A DNA stretch of 64,000 bases from positions 3,038,001 to 3,102,000 of the forward strand of contig NZ_CP170547.1 of the NCBI RefSeq assembly GCF_042695135.1, written 5' to 3'. The position numbers and the translations under genes were made by a program. This document shows, in pieces, positions 44,126-52,426 of the stretch. Numbering within the stretch: the stretch's first letter is position 1; each line of letters starts with the position of its first letter. The notes below the pieces were generated by a model. It was not told where the DNA came from. It ran no database searches and saw nothing but the letters and a program-made list of their open reading frames with translations. Source of the stretch: Epilithonimonas sp042695135 (lineage in GTDB: Bacteria; Bacteroidota; Bacteroidia; Flavobacteriales; Weeksellaceae).

Positions 44126-44671
44126 TTAAAAATTATTTTCAGAAAACGTAGAAAGCACAGCATCTTTATCAGATAGAATCACGTCTTCCAAGGGTAATTT
44201 CCAATCTATATTTAGATTTTCATCATTCCATAAAACACCACCTTCTGACTCTTTATTATAAAAATTATCACATTTGTATGCAAAAACGGCAGTTTCACTT
44301 AATACAGAAAAACCGTGCCCAAAACCTCTTGGGACGTACAACTGAAGTTTATTTTCAGGAGTAAGTTCTATTCCAAACCATTTCCCAAAAGTTGGAGAAT
44401 CCTTTCGCAGATCTACCGCCACATCATATACCTTGCCTTCCAAGCAAGATACTAATTTGGCTTGCGCATGGTCTCCTTTTTGCAAATGAAGACCTCTGAG
44501 CACACCATAAGATGATTTTGAAATATTGTCCTGAACAAAATGTCCATTAAGTCCAGTTAATTCCTCAAATTTTTTTTCGTTAAATTTTTCAAAAAAATAT
44601 CCTCTGTCATCCTCAAAAACTGTTGCTTCTATGATGTAACAATCTTTAAGTGGAGTTTCTTTTATTTTCAT
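44126..44671 (-). CDS. rfbC: dTDP-4-dehydrorhamnose 3,5-epimerase
   Basis: A 181-residue cupin epimerase of the dTDP-L-rhamnose pathway. Conserved blocks are EDDRGYFFEKFNE, VLRGLHLQKG with the catalytic histidine, YVPRGFGHGF and FAYKCDNFYNKESE with the tyrosine that acts as general acid. The ATG overlaps the stop of the cytidylyltransferase gene (ATGA), pointing to coupled translation. The other three rhamnose genes (rfbA, rfbB, rfbD) are absent from the window. Confidence 0.95.
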   Translation of the reverse strand: MKIKETPLKDCYIIEATVFEDDRGYFFEKFNEKKFEELTGLNGHFVQDNISKSSYGVLRGLHLQKGDHAQAKLVSCLEGKVYDVAVDLRKDSPTFGKWFGIELTPENKLQLYVPRGFGHGFSVLSETAVFAYKCDNFYNKESEGGVLWNDENLNIDWKLPLEDVILSDKDAVLSTFSENNF

Positions 44672-45127
44672 ACTATTTGTTTTCCAAGTGTAGAATCAAT
44701 TTTCTTAAGTTCCTGCTCAAATACAGATTTTTTGAGTGCTGAACTAGAAAATCTATGATCTCTTTTGTTATAAAAAATTTCTATTCCTTTTTCTTCACAA
44801 TAATCCTTTCCTGTGAATTTTTTATCTTTATAATCGCTTCCAATAATACGCACATCGATAACGAAAGACTGCAAAATATCCATAAGATCTTCTTCCGTAT
44901 TATAAGGAACAATCTCATCTACATCTTTACAAGCTTTGAGTTGAATGTAACGTTCAACGATAGATTGAGATGGTTTATTTTTATTGGGACGATCAAATGT
45001 CGGATCCAATTGCAGGCCTACGATAAGATAATCGCAAACTGTTTTTGCTTCTTCCAGCATTTTTATATGTCCCCGCGTGGAGCAAATCAAAAGAAGAAAA
45101 GGTGATCCCAACTTTTTGTGTTTTCAT
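44668..45127 (-). pseudogene. Cytidylyltransferase-family protein with a one-base frameshift in its active-site motif
   Basis: From ATG 45127 the frame reads MKTQKVGITFSSFDLLHAG, then goes astray. Removing one G from the GGGG run (plus-strand CCCC at 45071-45074) restores AGHIKMLEEAK and joins the long frame that ends at 44668, giving 152 residues. The restored protein has the HAGH nucleotide-binding motif, YIQLKACKDVDEIVPY, GSDYKDKKFTGKDYC and the late RFSSSALKK of glycerol-3-phosphate cytidylyltransferase-like enzymes. These make CDP-activated polyols for surface polymers. As given, the motif is broken; the downstream frame alone would start inside it. A sequencing error in the run is the simplest alternative. 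Confidence 0.85.
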
Positions 45128-45146
45128 AATTACTGTTTTTATGATA

Positions 45147-45154
45147 CAAAAATA
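45147..45154 (-). promoter_or_regulatory. Candidate -7 box before the cytidylyltransferase gene
   Basis: The minus strand reads TATTTTTG, 20 bases before the ATG at 45127. It could give the last three genes of the cluster a separate promoter. No good -33 box was seen. Confidence 0.4.
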
Positions 45155-45213
45155 ACATTTTTAACTATTATTAACTAATTTATAATAATAATATTAAAGA
45201 ATATGAATATTGA

Positions 45214-46497
45214 CTATTTTGTGATAGTAAAATAAAGAATTTCTTGTGGCAACAATTCTTTCACATTTATATTAGTACTTTTCCCCTTAGACTGGATGGT
45301 CTTGGAAGACACAAAGATAGGCTTATCCAAAGCCTGTTCACCAGTCGTTGGAATTTTATAAATATTCAGTTTTAATTTTTTATAATTTCTAAATATTGAC
45401 AAATTAAACAAATTGGATAGATTAATGCTATTATTTTTAATTGATTTTTTATAATTGTTCGCTAATAATAGATAGGCAGATTTTTGGTTATAAGATGCAA
45501 AGGAAATCAAATCATCAAGATCAGTTTTGCTCTGAACCCTGTTCTCAACACTCTGAGAATAAAACTTTGTTGCCCACCATACAGATCTTGGCTTTCCGGC
45601 TTGATCCAGGAGACCACCTAATGTATTAGTTTCACAGTTGAAAACACCATTACTTTCTCCAAAACAACTTCTGCAGGCACCATCTATTTTACTTTTTTCT
45701 AAGGCATCAAAAACTTTATAAACCTGCGTTGGAGAGAATTGGATCTCTCCATGAATAATTTCGGTAAGAACAATTTTTTTGACACCCAAAGAGGGATATT
45801 TTGGTAAAATCTCAGTTTTTATTTTGCTGATATCGTCCTGAATTTTTTTCACATCTGCCCCAAGTCTCCAGTCGTGCCAGCTCAAAACATCTACTCTAAC
45901 TTTATTTTCATTACAAAATTTCAAAAAGTCATCAATATCGGATAGGCTGAAATGATCGAAAGCAGGTCCGGTAATTAAAGCACTTTCGCCTCCCGGCATG
46001 GATCGAATTGCATCGTGGGTTTGTTTAAAAAGAGAAAAAAACTTTTCTGGAGCAAATCCGCCAAAGTCTTCCATATAAGGTTCATTCCATAAATCATAAA
46101 TGACTTTGTTTCCTAATTTTGAGTAGATATTTTGTGTAACAGATTTATAATCATTCGATATCAAAGGTGTGTTCCAGTTTTTACCAAGATTTTGCGGATA
46201 ACCATAAGTATCGCTAAGGATTAATATTGGCGTAACACCATTTTTTATTAAGAAATCCACATCTCTGACAGAAGTTTCCTGCCATCTGAATCTCCAGTAC
46301 TTTGGCTTAAGTTCTTGAAGGTCGGGCTGGAGTTTATTAAGATCTCTAAAATGTAAAAAACCTACCATAGAATTCACATTCTCTTTTTTTTGAAAGTCTA
46401 CGGAAACACTAGCTGTCAAGTCCTGACAACTGTAAAACGACATAGAAATAATTAAAAATGTACTATAAATAAAGATTTTGCTAATATAATGTCTCAT
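45214..46497 (-). CDS. Lipoprotein glycoside hydrolase, PslG/GH39-like
   Basis: A 427-residue protein from the ATG at 46497 (the frame also opens with ATG 46560, adding 21 residues before the signal peptide). The start MRHYISKIFIYSTFLIISMS leads to a lipobox ending FYSC, so it is probably an outer-membrane or periplasmic lipoprotein. The body is a clan-A TIM barrel: YDLWNEPYME carries the acid/base glutamate and IVLTEIIHGE the candidate nucleophile, the pattern of GH39 and related families. PslG, a GH39 enzyme encoded in an exopolysaccharide cluster, cuts the polymer made by its own cluster. The same role is inferred here from position. Sequence identity was not measured. Confidence 0.72.
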   Translation of the reverse strand: MRHYISKIFIYSTFLIISMSFYSCQDLTASVSVDFQKKENVNSMVGFLHFRDLNKLQPDLQELKPKYWRFRWQETSVRDVDFLIKNGVTPILILSDTYGYPQNLGKNWNTPLISNDYKSVTQNIYSKLGNKVIYDLWNEPYMEDFGGFAPEKFFSLFKQTHDAIRSMPGGESALITGPAFDHFSLSDIDDFLKFCNENKVRVDVLSWHDWRLGADVKKIQDDISKIKTEILPKYPSLGVKKIVLTEIIHGEIQFSPTQVYKVFDALEKSKIDGACRSCFGESNGVFNCETNTLGGLLDQAGKPRSVWWATKFYSQSVENRVQSKTDLDDLISFASYNQKSAYLLLANNYKKSIKNNSINLSNLFNLSIFRNYKKLKLNIYKIPTTGEQALDKPIFVSSKTIQSKGKSTNINVKELLPQEILYFTITK

Positions 46498-46565
46498 AAC
46501 GATGTAGCTATATTCTGACAATTTAGATAATAAACTGACCTGTTTCTTTTTTGATAACATAATTT

Positions 46566-47534
46566 CTATTTCAAAAACAAATTATTATTATCCTTGTACC
46601 AATCCTTCAATGCTTCTTCGAAAGTGTAATGAAACTGATATCCGCTGTTTTTTAATTTCTTACCTGATATATTGGTAGATACCATTAGTTTTTTTACTCT
46701 ATCCGGATGAATACCAAAAGATTTTCCGCCTAGCGCTCCTATAATTCCGGCGGCGAATTTGAGTAACCCTCCTGGAATTTTATAAATAGTACGATGCATA
46801 CCTGTAGCTTTCATCATTGTATTTGAAATTTCTTCTATAGTAAAAGCGGGTTCGTAAGAACAGTTATAAATTTCTACTCCGGCATCAGCATTTTCTATCC
46901 TATACAACATAAAACGCACTAGTTCTTTTACATATATACTGCCTTTTATGGTATCTTTTCTACCCGGATAAAAAAATCTGTGTCTTTTTATTCCCCAATA
47001 TAATCTTGTAAAATTACCATTCTCTCCTTTTCCAAAAACAACTCCCGGTCTTAGAATAGTTAATTGTCTTTCTGATACATTTTTTGACTGCCAGATCATA
47101 TGTATTTTTTCTGCAACAAGTTTTGAAATGCCATAAGGTGTATTTGGCATTGGAAGTGTATTTTCATCCTTCATTTCTTCGGACGCACCATAAGGCGCAA
47201 TAGATGAAGTAAAAAGTATTTTTTTTACTTTGAATTTTTCTGCAAATGCAGCGACATTTTCCGCTCCTCTTATGTTTGTCTCAAAATACTCGTGGTCGGG
47301 ATGCCCTGGGGTTGTATGAACAGCTGAAAAGTTGAATATAATATCATCAACAGAAACCGAAACATTAATATCAATTTCTGATCTCACATCACATGATATA
47401 AAAACAGATTGACCATTATGATTGTTTTCTTTTATGTCTAGATTATATATTTTTGAATCTGGTTGTATATTTTTTAAATAATTAACTAAGTGAGTCCCAA
47501 TGAAACCCGAACCTCCAAATATAAAATAATTCAT
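46566..47534 (-). CDS. NAD-dependent nucleotide-sugar epimerase/dehydratase (extended SDR)
   Basis: A 322-residue extended short-chain dehydrogenase. GGSGFIGTHL at the N-terminus binds NAD(P), TSSIAPYG supplies the catalytic serine, and YGISKLVAEK contains the Tyr-x3-Lys pair. It probably converts a sugar nucleotide (UDP-hexose or a deoxysugar) for the cluster's repeat unit; the exact reaction is not visible. The GH39-like gene follows closely, and the GT4 gene lies 133 bases upstream. Confidence 0.85.
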   Translation of the reverse strand: MNYFIFGGSGFIGTHLVNYLKNIQPDSKIYNLDIKENNHNGQSVFISCDVRSEIDINVSVSVDDIIFNFSAVHTTPGHPDHEYFETNIRGAENVAAFAEKFKVKKILFTSSIAPYGASEEMKDENTLPMPNTPYGISKLVAEKIHMIWQSKNVSERQLTILRPGVVFGKGENGNFTRLYWGIKRHRFFYPGRKDTIKGSIYVKELVRFMLYRIENADAGVEIYNCSYEPAFTIEEISNTMMKATGMHRTIYKIPGGLLKFAAGIIGALGGKSFGIHPDRVKKLMVSTNISGKKLKNSGYQFHYTFEEALKDWYKDNNNLFLK

Positions 47535-47667
47535 TTATGTATTAATTAGTTTTTAAAATCTTATCTATAAGCCTTATCAGTTTAATTTCAAAGGTTTATA
47601 ATTTATGATCCGTTTCGTTTACGATCTTTAATGTTTTCTGCAAATGAAATTCGGATTACCAAGTATT

Positions 47668-48744
47668 TTAAGATTCGTAAATCCTTATTAACTCTCCAAA
47701 ATTTTTGTCTTTATCAAATAGATCTTTGCAACGTTGGTATGATGCTTTTCCCATTTTTGCTCTAAGCGAATCATCTTGCAATTTTCTAATTGCCAAAACA
47801 GCATCGTCTGTTGTATTGATCAAATATCCAGTTTTTCCATCCTCTACAGAATCTTTATTTCCTACAATATTGCTTGCTACGACTGGTTTTCCTAATGCCA
47901 TTGCTTCCAAAATAGCGATAGATAATCCTTCCCAAAGAGAAACCTGCATATAAACATCAAAAGTAGACGTTTTGGAAAGTAATTCTTCTCTTGTGCTTAC
48001 CCAACCTGTGATGGTAACATTGGGGGCTGTAATCTGATTTGCTAACTCTCCATTTCCAATCCAAATGAAATCTACATCAGGCATTTTAAGTGCAATCTCA
48101 TTGAAACCAGACGGATTCTTTTGTTCATGCAGGACACCAATTGTTCCTACTATAAATTTTTTATGATCGTTTACATCTTGTGTGAAACGTTGATTTTTAA
48201 AATCCACCCCATTTCTTACAAAATAAGTTTTTCCAATTTTACGGGCAAATTCTAATTCGGTTTCCCCGGATCCAATTGTAATCCCACCGAAACAAAATTG
48301 TACAAATTTTTCTATGAAGCGGAAAAGTTTCTGCGTTGTTGGCGAAATATCCTGGCGAAGAAAGGCGTAGCCATGAGGAGAATAAAAAATTTTGTCCCTT
48401 TTTACAATACCGACAGAGGCCATTCTCCCAAGTACTCCTGCTTTGGAAGAATGTAAATGTAAAACATCTGGGCGCTCGTCTTTCAGTGTTTTTCTCAACT
48501 CAAGAAAAGATTGAAAATCGTTTTTCGGATTGATATTACGGGTCATCTTAACTTTGATGAACCTTATGTTTTCTGGAAAATCGTCTTTAATTTTGGACTC
48601 GTCGAGTACATCTCTTTTACTATAAATGATAACGATCTCGTACCTTTCTGCGCCGGAAACATTAGTCATATAAGACGTTAAATCACGTAAATAAGTATAT
48701 ATACCTGTACTAAACGCTTCTGCTATATGTACAATTTTCATCAT
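47668..48744 (-). CDS. Glycosyltransferase family 4
   Basis: A 358-residue GT-B glycosyltransferase. The N-terminal domain starts KIVHIAEAFSTGIYTYL (acceptor side) and includes DVLHLHSSKAGVLGR and FYSPHGYAFLR. The C-terminal donor domain holds GTIGVLHEQKNPSGFNEIA, WEGLSIAILEAMALGKPVVA with the E-x7-E motif, and NKDSVEDGKTGYL. It works on the cytoplasmic face, adding a sugar to the lipid-linked repeat unit with retention of configuration. The donor and acceptor are unknown. Confidence 0.92.
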   Translation of the reverse strand: MMKIVHIAEAFSTGIYTYLRDLTSYMTNVSGAERYEIVIIYSKRDVLDESKIKDDFPENIRFIKVKMTRNINPKNDFQSFLELRKTLKDERPDVLHLHSSKAGVLGRMASVGIVKRDKIFYSPHGYAFLRQDISPTTQKLFRFIEKFVQFCFGGITIGSGETELEFARKIGKTYFVRNGVDFKNQRFTQDVNDHKKFIVGTIGVLHEQKNPSGFNEIALKMPDVDFIWIGNGELANQITAPNVTITGWVSTREELLSKTSTFDVYMQVSLWEGLSIAILEAMALGKPVVASNIVGNKDSVEDGKTGYLINTTDDAVLAIRKLQDDSLRAKMGKASYQRCKDLFDKDKNFGELIRIYES

Positions 48745-48864
48745 TAACTTTTATAATTTATTTTTATAGTATGATAGACTGGAAATTTAATAAAAAATTG
48801 TATTTAAAATTAAACAAATAAAAATAGTATTTAATTCTTTCAAATACAAAATTCTGATTCTTCT

Positions 48865-49593
48865 CTATAAATTTATGATTTTCAGCTTAACTTTAAAAAA
48901 AAACAATATTACGCTTTTCATAATTATAAATCTTTTATATAATTTTCCTTGTAAAGATCTGTTACTTTTTTTGATGGTTGTCACTGTATCGCTGTTTCTT
49001 CTGTAAAGAACAAATGGTTCTTTTATAAATTTTACTTTACCAATAATTTCACTTACGAAGCCAATCCAAATATCAAAGGCCACTTCTCTGTTTTTTGGAA
49101 AAGGCAATGCATAATCCAAAACTTTTTTTCTGAAAGCCATAGAATATCCGTAATATGTGTTATACATGATATTTTTGAAGATGCCGGGGCCGGAATTAAA
49201 AATGCTGAAGAATGAGTCATTGGTAACATTCAGGAATTCATCTGTAACTTTAGAATTGGTAACAACTAAATCATATTGCTGTAGCTTAGAAACAACTGTT
49301 TCGACTTTTCCGGGAAGCCACACATCATCTTGATCTGAAAGGAATATAATCTCTCCTGTTGCTTGTCTTAAAGCATTTTCAAAATTTGCAGTGAAACCTT
49401 TTGTACCTTTGTTATAATAGATATGAATCCTTTGATCATTGATATTTTTTATCATATCAATGGTTTTATCTTTTGAATGATCGTCTGAGATAATTATTTC
49501 ATCCGTATCTTTCAATTGTACTAAAATGGATTTCAATTGCTCTTGGACATACTTCTCTCCATTGTATGTTGCCATACAAACACTTATTTTCAT
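48865..49593 (-). CDS. Glycosyltransferase family 2
   Basis: A 242-residue GT-A glycosyltransferase. ISVCMATYNGEKYVQEQLKS is the nucleotide-binding start, DDHSKD the first acidic motif, and LSDQDDVW the D-x-D metal-binding motif. The C-terminal segment after RRNSDTVTT ends in a hydrophobic helix (SVILFFFKVKLKIINL) that could anchor it to the membrane. It probably adds one sugar of the repeat unit. Its sequence resembles the next gene upstream (49791-50630), suggesting a shared rhamnosyl- or hexosyltransferase ancestry. Confidence 0.9.
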   Translation of the reverse strand: MKISVCMATYNGEKYVQEQLKSILVQLKDTDEIIISDDHSKDKTIDMIKNINDQRIHIYYNKGTKGFTANFENALRQATGEIIFLSDQDDVWLPGKVETVVSKLQQYDLVVTNSKVTDEFLNVTNDSFFSIFNSGPGIFKNIMYNTYYGYSMAFRKKVLDYALPFPKNREVAFDIWIGFVSEIIGKVKFIKEPFVLYRRNSDTVTTIKKSNRSLQGKLYKRFIIMKSVILFFFKVKLKIINL

Positions 49594-49790
49594 ACATTAT
49601 TAGTTTAGTTTCTCGGGAAAAAGCATATAATCTAGCTTTTTTCACAATATCAATAATTTTACAGACTTTATTAATAATTTATAAACCTCAAAAAATTAAT
49701 ATTCAAAAGTATGTACCAATATTATTCCACTTATGAATTATTAATTCAAAGCTATAAAAATAGACAAAAAGTCTTTAAAAAAAATAGATT

Positions 49791-50630
49791 TTAATGATTT
49801 ATTTTAAATCTTAAAAAATTGAATTTGAGTTTTAGTTTATAATATTCGAAAATATTAACATTTGTATATTTTCTGACAAATCTAAAAGCTTCGAGTTGAG
49901 AATTGATTGAATTTTTAATATTGAAAAACTTTGAAAATCGATCCTTAAAAGATATTTTGGAAGCACCTAAAACATTACTTTGATGTTGTCTGTACAGCAT
50001 TAATGGCATATCAATGTATTTTACTATGCCATTTTTCAGTGCTTTTATCATAATGTACCAATCATGCATGATAAGTTTGTCATCGTTATCATATAATGAT
50101 AGTTTCAATTCTTTATTAAAGATCATTGTACAGCCTGGTGCACAATTGAAAACTGAGATATAGTCCGGGCAATCTAGCATCAACGCTGGAGGAGTTTTAT
50201 TGTATTTCCAAAAAGAATTATCAATAATTTTTAAGTTTTGATCTACCACTTTCGCATCCGAAAAAATCAGGATAGGTTGATTTTTTTCAGTGGTATTTTT
50301 TTTTAAAAGATTATAGACGCTGCTTATTTTATTTTCTAACCAAACATCGTCTTGGTCGCAGAACATATAATAATCCGACTCCACTTTATGAAGCAAATAC
50401 ATAAAACTCAGAGCTGCACCTTTATTGTAATCATCTTCCAAAAAATTAATATTATCATATTGTTTAGAATAATTTCTAATAATTTCTATGGTAGAATCTT
50501 TGGATCCATCGTCTCTTACGTACAAATCCCAATTTTTATAATCCTGATTTATTATAGAATCAATTTGTTCTTCCAAATAAAGTTCACCATTATAAGTAGA
50601 AAGTAAGATTGCGATTCGGTCCATTGTCAT
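49791..50630 (-). CDS. Glycosyltransferase family 2
   Basis: A 279-residue GT-A glycosyltransferase with IAILLSTYNGELYLEEQIDS, RDDGSKDSTIEII, FCDQDDVWLENK (D-x-D) and LYRQHQSNVLG, a pattern seen in RfbF/WbbL-like rhamnosyltransferases. A second methionine two codons in (50624) is an alternative start. With rfbC in the same cluster a rhamnosyltransferase role is plausible, but that is inference. The gap to the downstream GT2 gene is about 197 AT-rich bases with no visible gene. Confidence 0.9.
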   Translation of the reverse strand: MTMDRIAILLSTYNGELYLEEQIDSIINQDYKNWDLYVRDDGSKDSTIEIIRNYSKQYDNINFLEDDYNKGAALSFMYLLHKVESDYYMFCDQDDVWLENKISSVYNLLKKNTTEKNQPILIFSDAKVVDQNLKIIDNSFWKYNKTPPALMLDCPDYISVFNCAPGCTMIFNKELKLSLYDNDDKLIMHDWYIMIKALKNGIVKYIDMPLMLYRQHQSNVLGASKISFKDRFSKFFNIKNSINSQLEAFRFVRKYTNVNIFEYYKLKLKFNFLRFKINH

Positions 50631-50669
50631 TTATATAAATTAATCTATAGATATTTACTATTTATAATA

Positions 50670-51785
50670 TTAGAAAATAATGTCTTTTAAATATTTAATA
50701 GATTCAAGAATCTCTTCCAGTTCTGGTATAGTACCACTTTTGGAGTCAATATATTCTGGGATTACATAATAGAAAAAAGAAGCCAGTAAAAGTATAGAAC
50801 TGAAGAGAATAAATTTTGACAGTCTTTCCTTATGGTTCAGATCTTTGACCATATACAGAAAAAAAGCTACCCATAATATATAGAACGAAACGACATATCT
50901 ATGCCCCAAAATAAGAAGAAAAAAGGAAGGAATAATAAATATTACCGGGAAGAAACAAATCTTGTATAAGAAAACAAACATCCTGTCATTATAATATTCT
51001 GGAAAACGCTTGAGTGTTTGCCTAGTCAATATATATAAATAAACCGTTACTATAATATTCGGCACAGAATTATATATTCCTCCCATTATACTGGATGTAT
51101 TTTCCTCTTTAAAATACTCTCCAAAATGTTCTATTCCTACTCCCAGTTGTGCTTTGAACATATAATATATAATAACACCAGTAATAATCGCCAGTATTGA
51201 TATATAATTAAAATATTTTTTTATAGGAACAAAATAATAGATTGGGATGACAATCAAAACTACAGCCAATGCCGTGTGACATAAATATGATAAAATCAGC
51301 AGAAGAATACCCAAAAATGTTCTTTTCTGATATAGCAGATAGTAGCATCCCAGTATAAAGATGGGAAATCCCATATAGTATCTAATCTGATTGACTGAAT
51401 GAACATAGTTAATAACCATATATGCCAACATTACATAAAAGTAATTTTTTGTAAATCTGGTAATAAGAAAATAGTTAAGAAATGTTATTACAATAATATG
51501 AAACTGATAGAACTCTTTAAAAGTAAAATGAAATGAATGGAAAAGTATACTCAGTTTATAAAAGACATAATCTGTTTCATCATTTTCAGTTTTGAAAAAA
51601 TCATAATACATATCCCAATCTGCGGTATATGTGATTCCTAAAGTGAAAATGAAAACAAATATTATAAGAACAATATTAAAAAATTTGGATACAAATTTTG
51701 AAGGCACATTTTCAATTAATTGCCCTATTACAAACTGTATAAAAAAAATAAATATTAAATATCCCAAAATCAATTTTTTTGTCAA
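50670..51785 (-). CDS. EpsG/Wzy-type exopolysaccharide polymerase
   Basis: A 371-residue membrane protein with about ten transmembrane helices and few conserved residues, matching the EpsG family of repeat-unit polymerases. Helices include LILGYLIFIFFIQFVIG, FFNIVLIIFVFIFTLGI and LLILSYLCHTALAVVLIVI. NQIRYYMGFPIF with Arg and Tyr between helices is typical of the family. The start is TTG at 51785, overlapping the stop of the acetyltransferase gene (TTGA), which supports coupled translation. It would join lipid-linked repeat units in the periplasm. Confidence 0.85.
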   Translation of the reverse strand: MTKKLILGYLIFIFFIQFVIGQLIENVPSKFVSKFFNIVLIIFVFIFTLGITYTADWDMYYDFFKTENDETDYVFYKLSILFHSFHFTFKEFYQFHIIVITFLNYFLITRFTKNYFYVMLAYMVINYVHSVNQIRYYMGFPIFILGCYYLLYQKRTFLGILLLILSYLCHTALAVVLIVIPIYYFVPIKKYFNYISILAIITGVIIYYMFKAQLGVGIEHFGEYFKEENTSSIMGGIYNSVPNIIVTVYLYILTRQTLKRFPEYYNDRMFVFLYKICFFPVIFIIPSFFLLILGHRYVVSFYILWVAFFLYMVKDLNHKERLSKFILFSSILLLASFFYYVIPEYIDSKSGTIPELEEILESIKYLKDIIF

Positions 51786-52426
51786 TCTATTTTTGATAGT
51801 TTCTTGACTATACTATCAAAATTTTCCTTATTATAAAAATCCTCAATATGCTCCGTAATAAAATTTCTATTAATATTATTAAAATCTAATTTTAATAAAT
51901 CTTTTATTTTTGAATTGTCAAATCTCTGTTTTAGAATTCTGGCAGGATTTCCTCCGATTATTGAATATGGTGGAAATGATTTTGTAACTACAGACCCGGA
52001 AGCAATCACAGATCCCTGACCGATTCTTATACCGGAAAGTAATATAGAATCCATCCCGATCCAGACGTCATCTTCTATAATTATGGGTCCTTTTGTAGTT
52101 GCCTCATCTTTTCCCTGAAAATAAAATCTAAAAGGAAAACTTGATATATGGTTCATCTCATGATTACCACCTAATAAAAACTTGACGCCACTCGCTATGG
52201 AACAAAAACTTCCTATTTTAAGAACCTCATCCTTATGGTTCCAGGAATAAACTTCTAAAGGACCATAAGAAAAATTACCAACTTCAACTTTATCAATAGG
52301 AAATTCCACTTTGGAAGGATAAGTGTAATTATGCTTGTTTTTTTGTTCCCATCTATATTTAAAAACTGAAAATTTGATGGGATCAGAAAAAATTTTAATA
52401 AAAGATTTTAAAATATACCAAATCAT
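51782..52426 (-). CDS. CatB-like hexapeptide O-acetyltransferase
   Basis: A 214-residue left-handed beta-helix transferase. Hexapeptide repeats (EVGNFSYGPLEVY, IEDDVWIGMDSILLSGIRIG, GSVIASGSVVTKSF) lead to the standard PPYSIIGGNPARILK end. HEMNHISSFPF contains the histidine region seen in xenobiotic/CatB-type acetyltransferases. In this operon it most likely O-acetylates a sugar of the repeat unit. Start and stop overlap its neighbours by four bases each. Confidence 0.9.
   Translation of the reverse strand: MIWYILKSFIKIFSDPIKFSVFKYRWEQKNKHNYTYPSKVEFPIDKVEVGNFSYGPLEVYSWNHKDEVLKIGSFCSIASGVKFLLGGNHEMNHISSFPFRFYFQGKDEATTKGPIIIEDDVWIGMDSILLSGIRIGQGSVIASGSVVTKSFPPYSIIGGNPARILKQRFDNSKIKDLLKLDFNNINRNFITEHIEDFYNKENFDSIVKKLSKID

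Noticed and set aside
44668..45111. An intact 147-residue cytidylyltransferase starting at 45111
   Set aside because: Its first residues (MGSPFLLLICSTR) do not match the family; the true N-terminus lies in another frame from ATG 45127 and is joined after removal of one G.
44668..45127. Programmed ribosomal frameshifting in the cytidylyltransferase
   Set aside because: The site is a plain G4 run without a recognisable slippery heptamer or stimulating structure, and the enzyme family is not known to use recoding.
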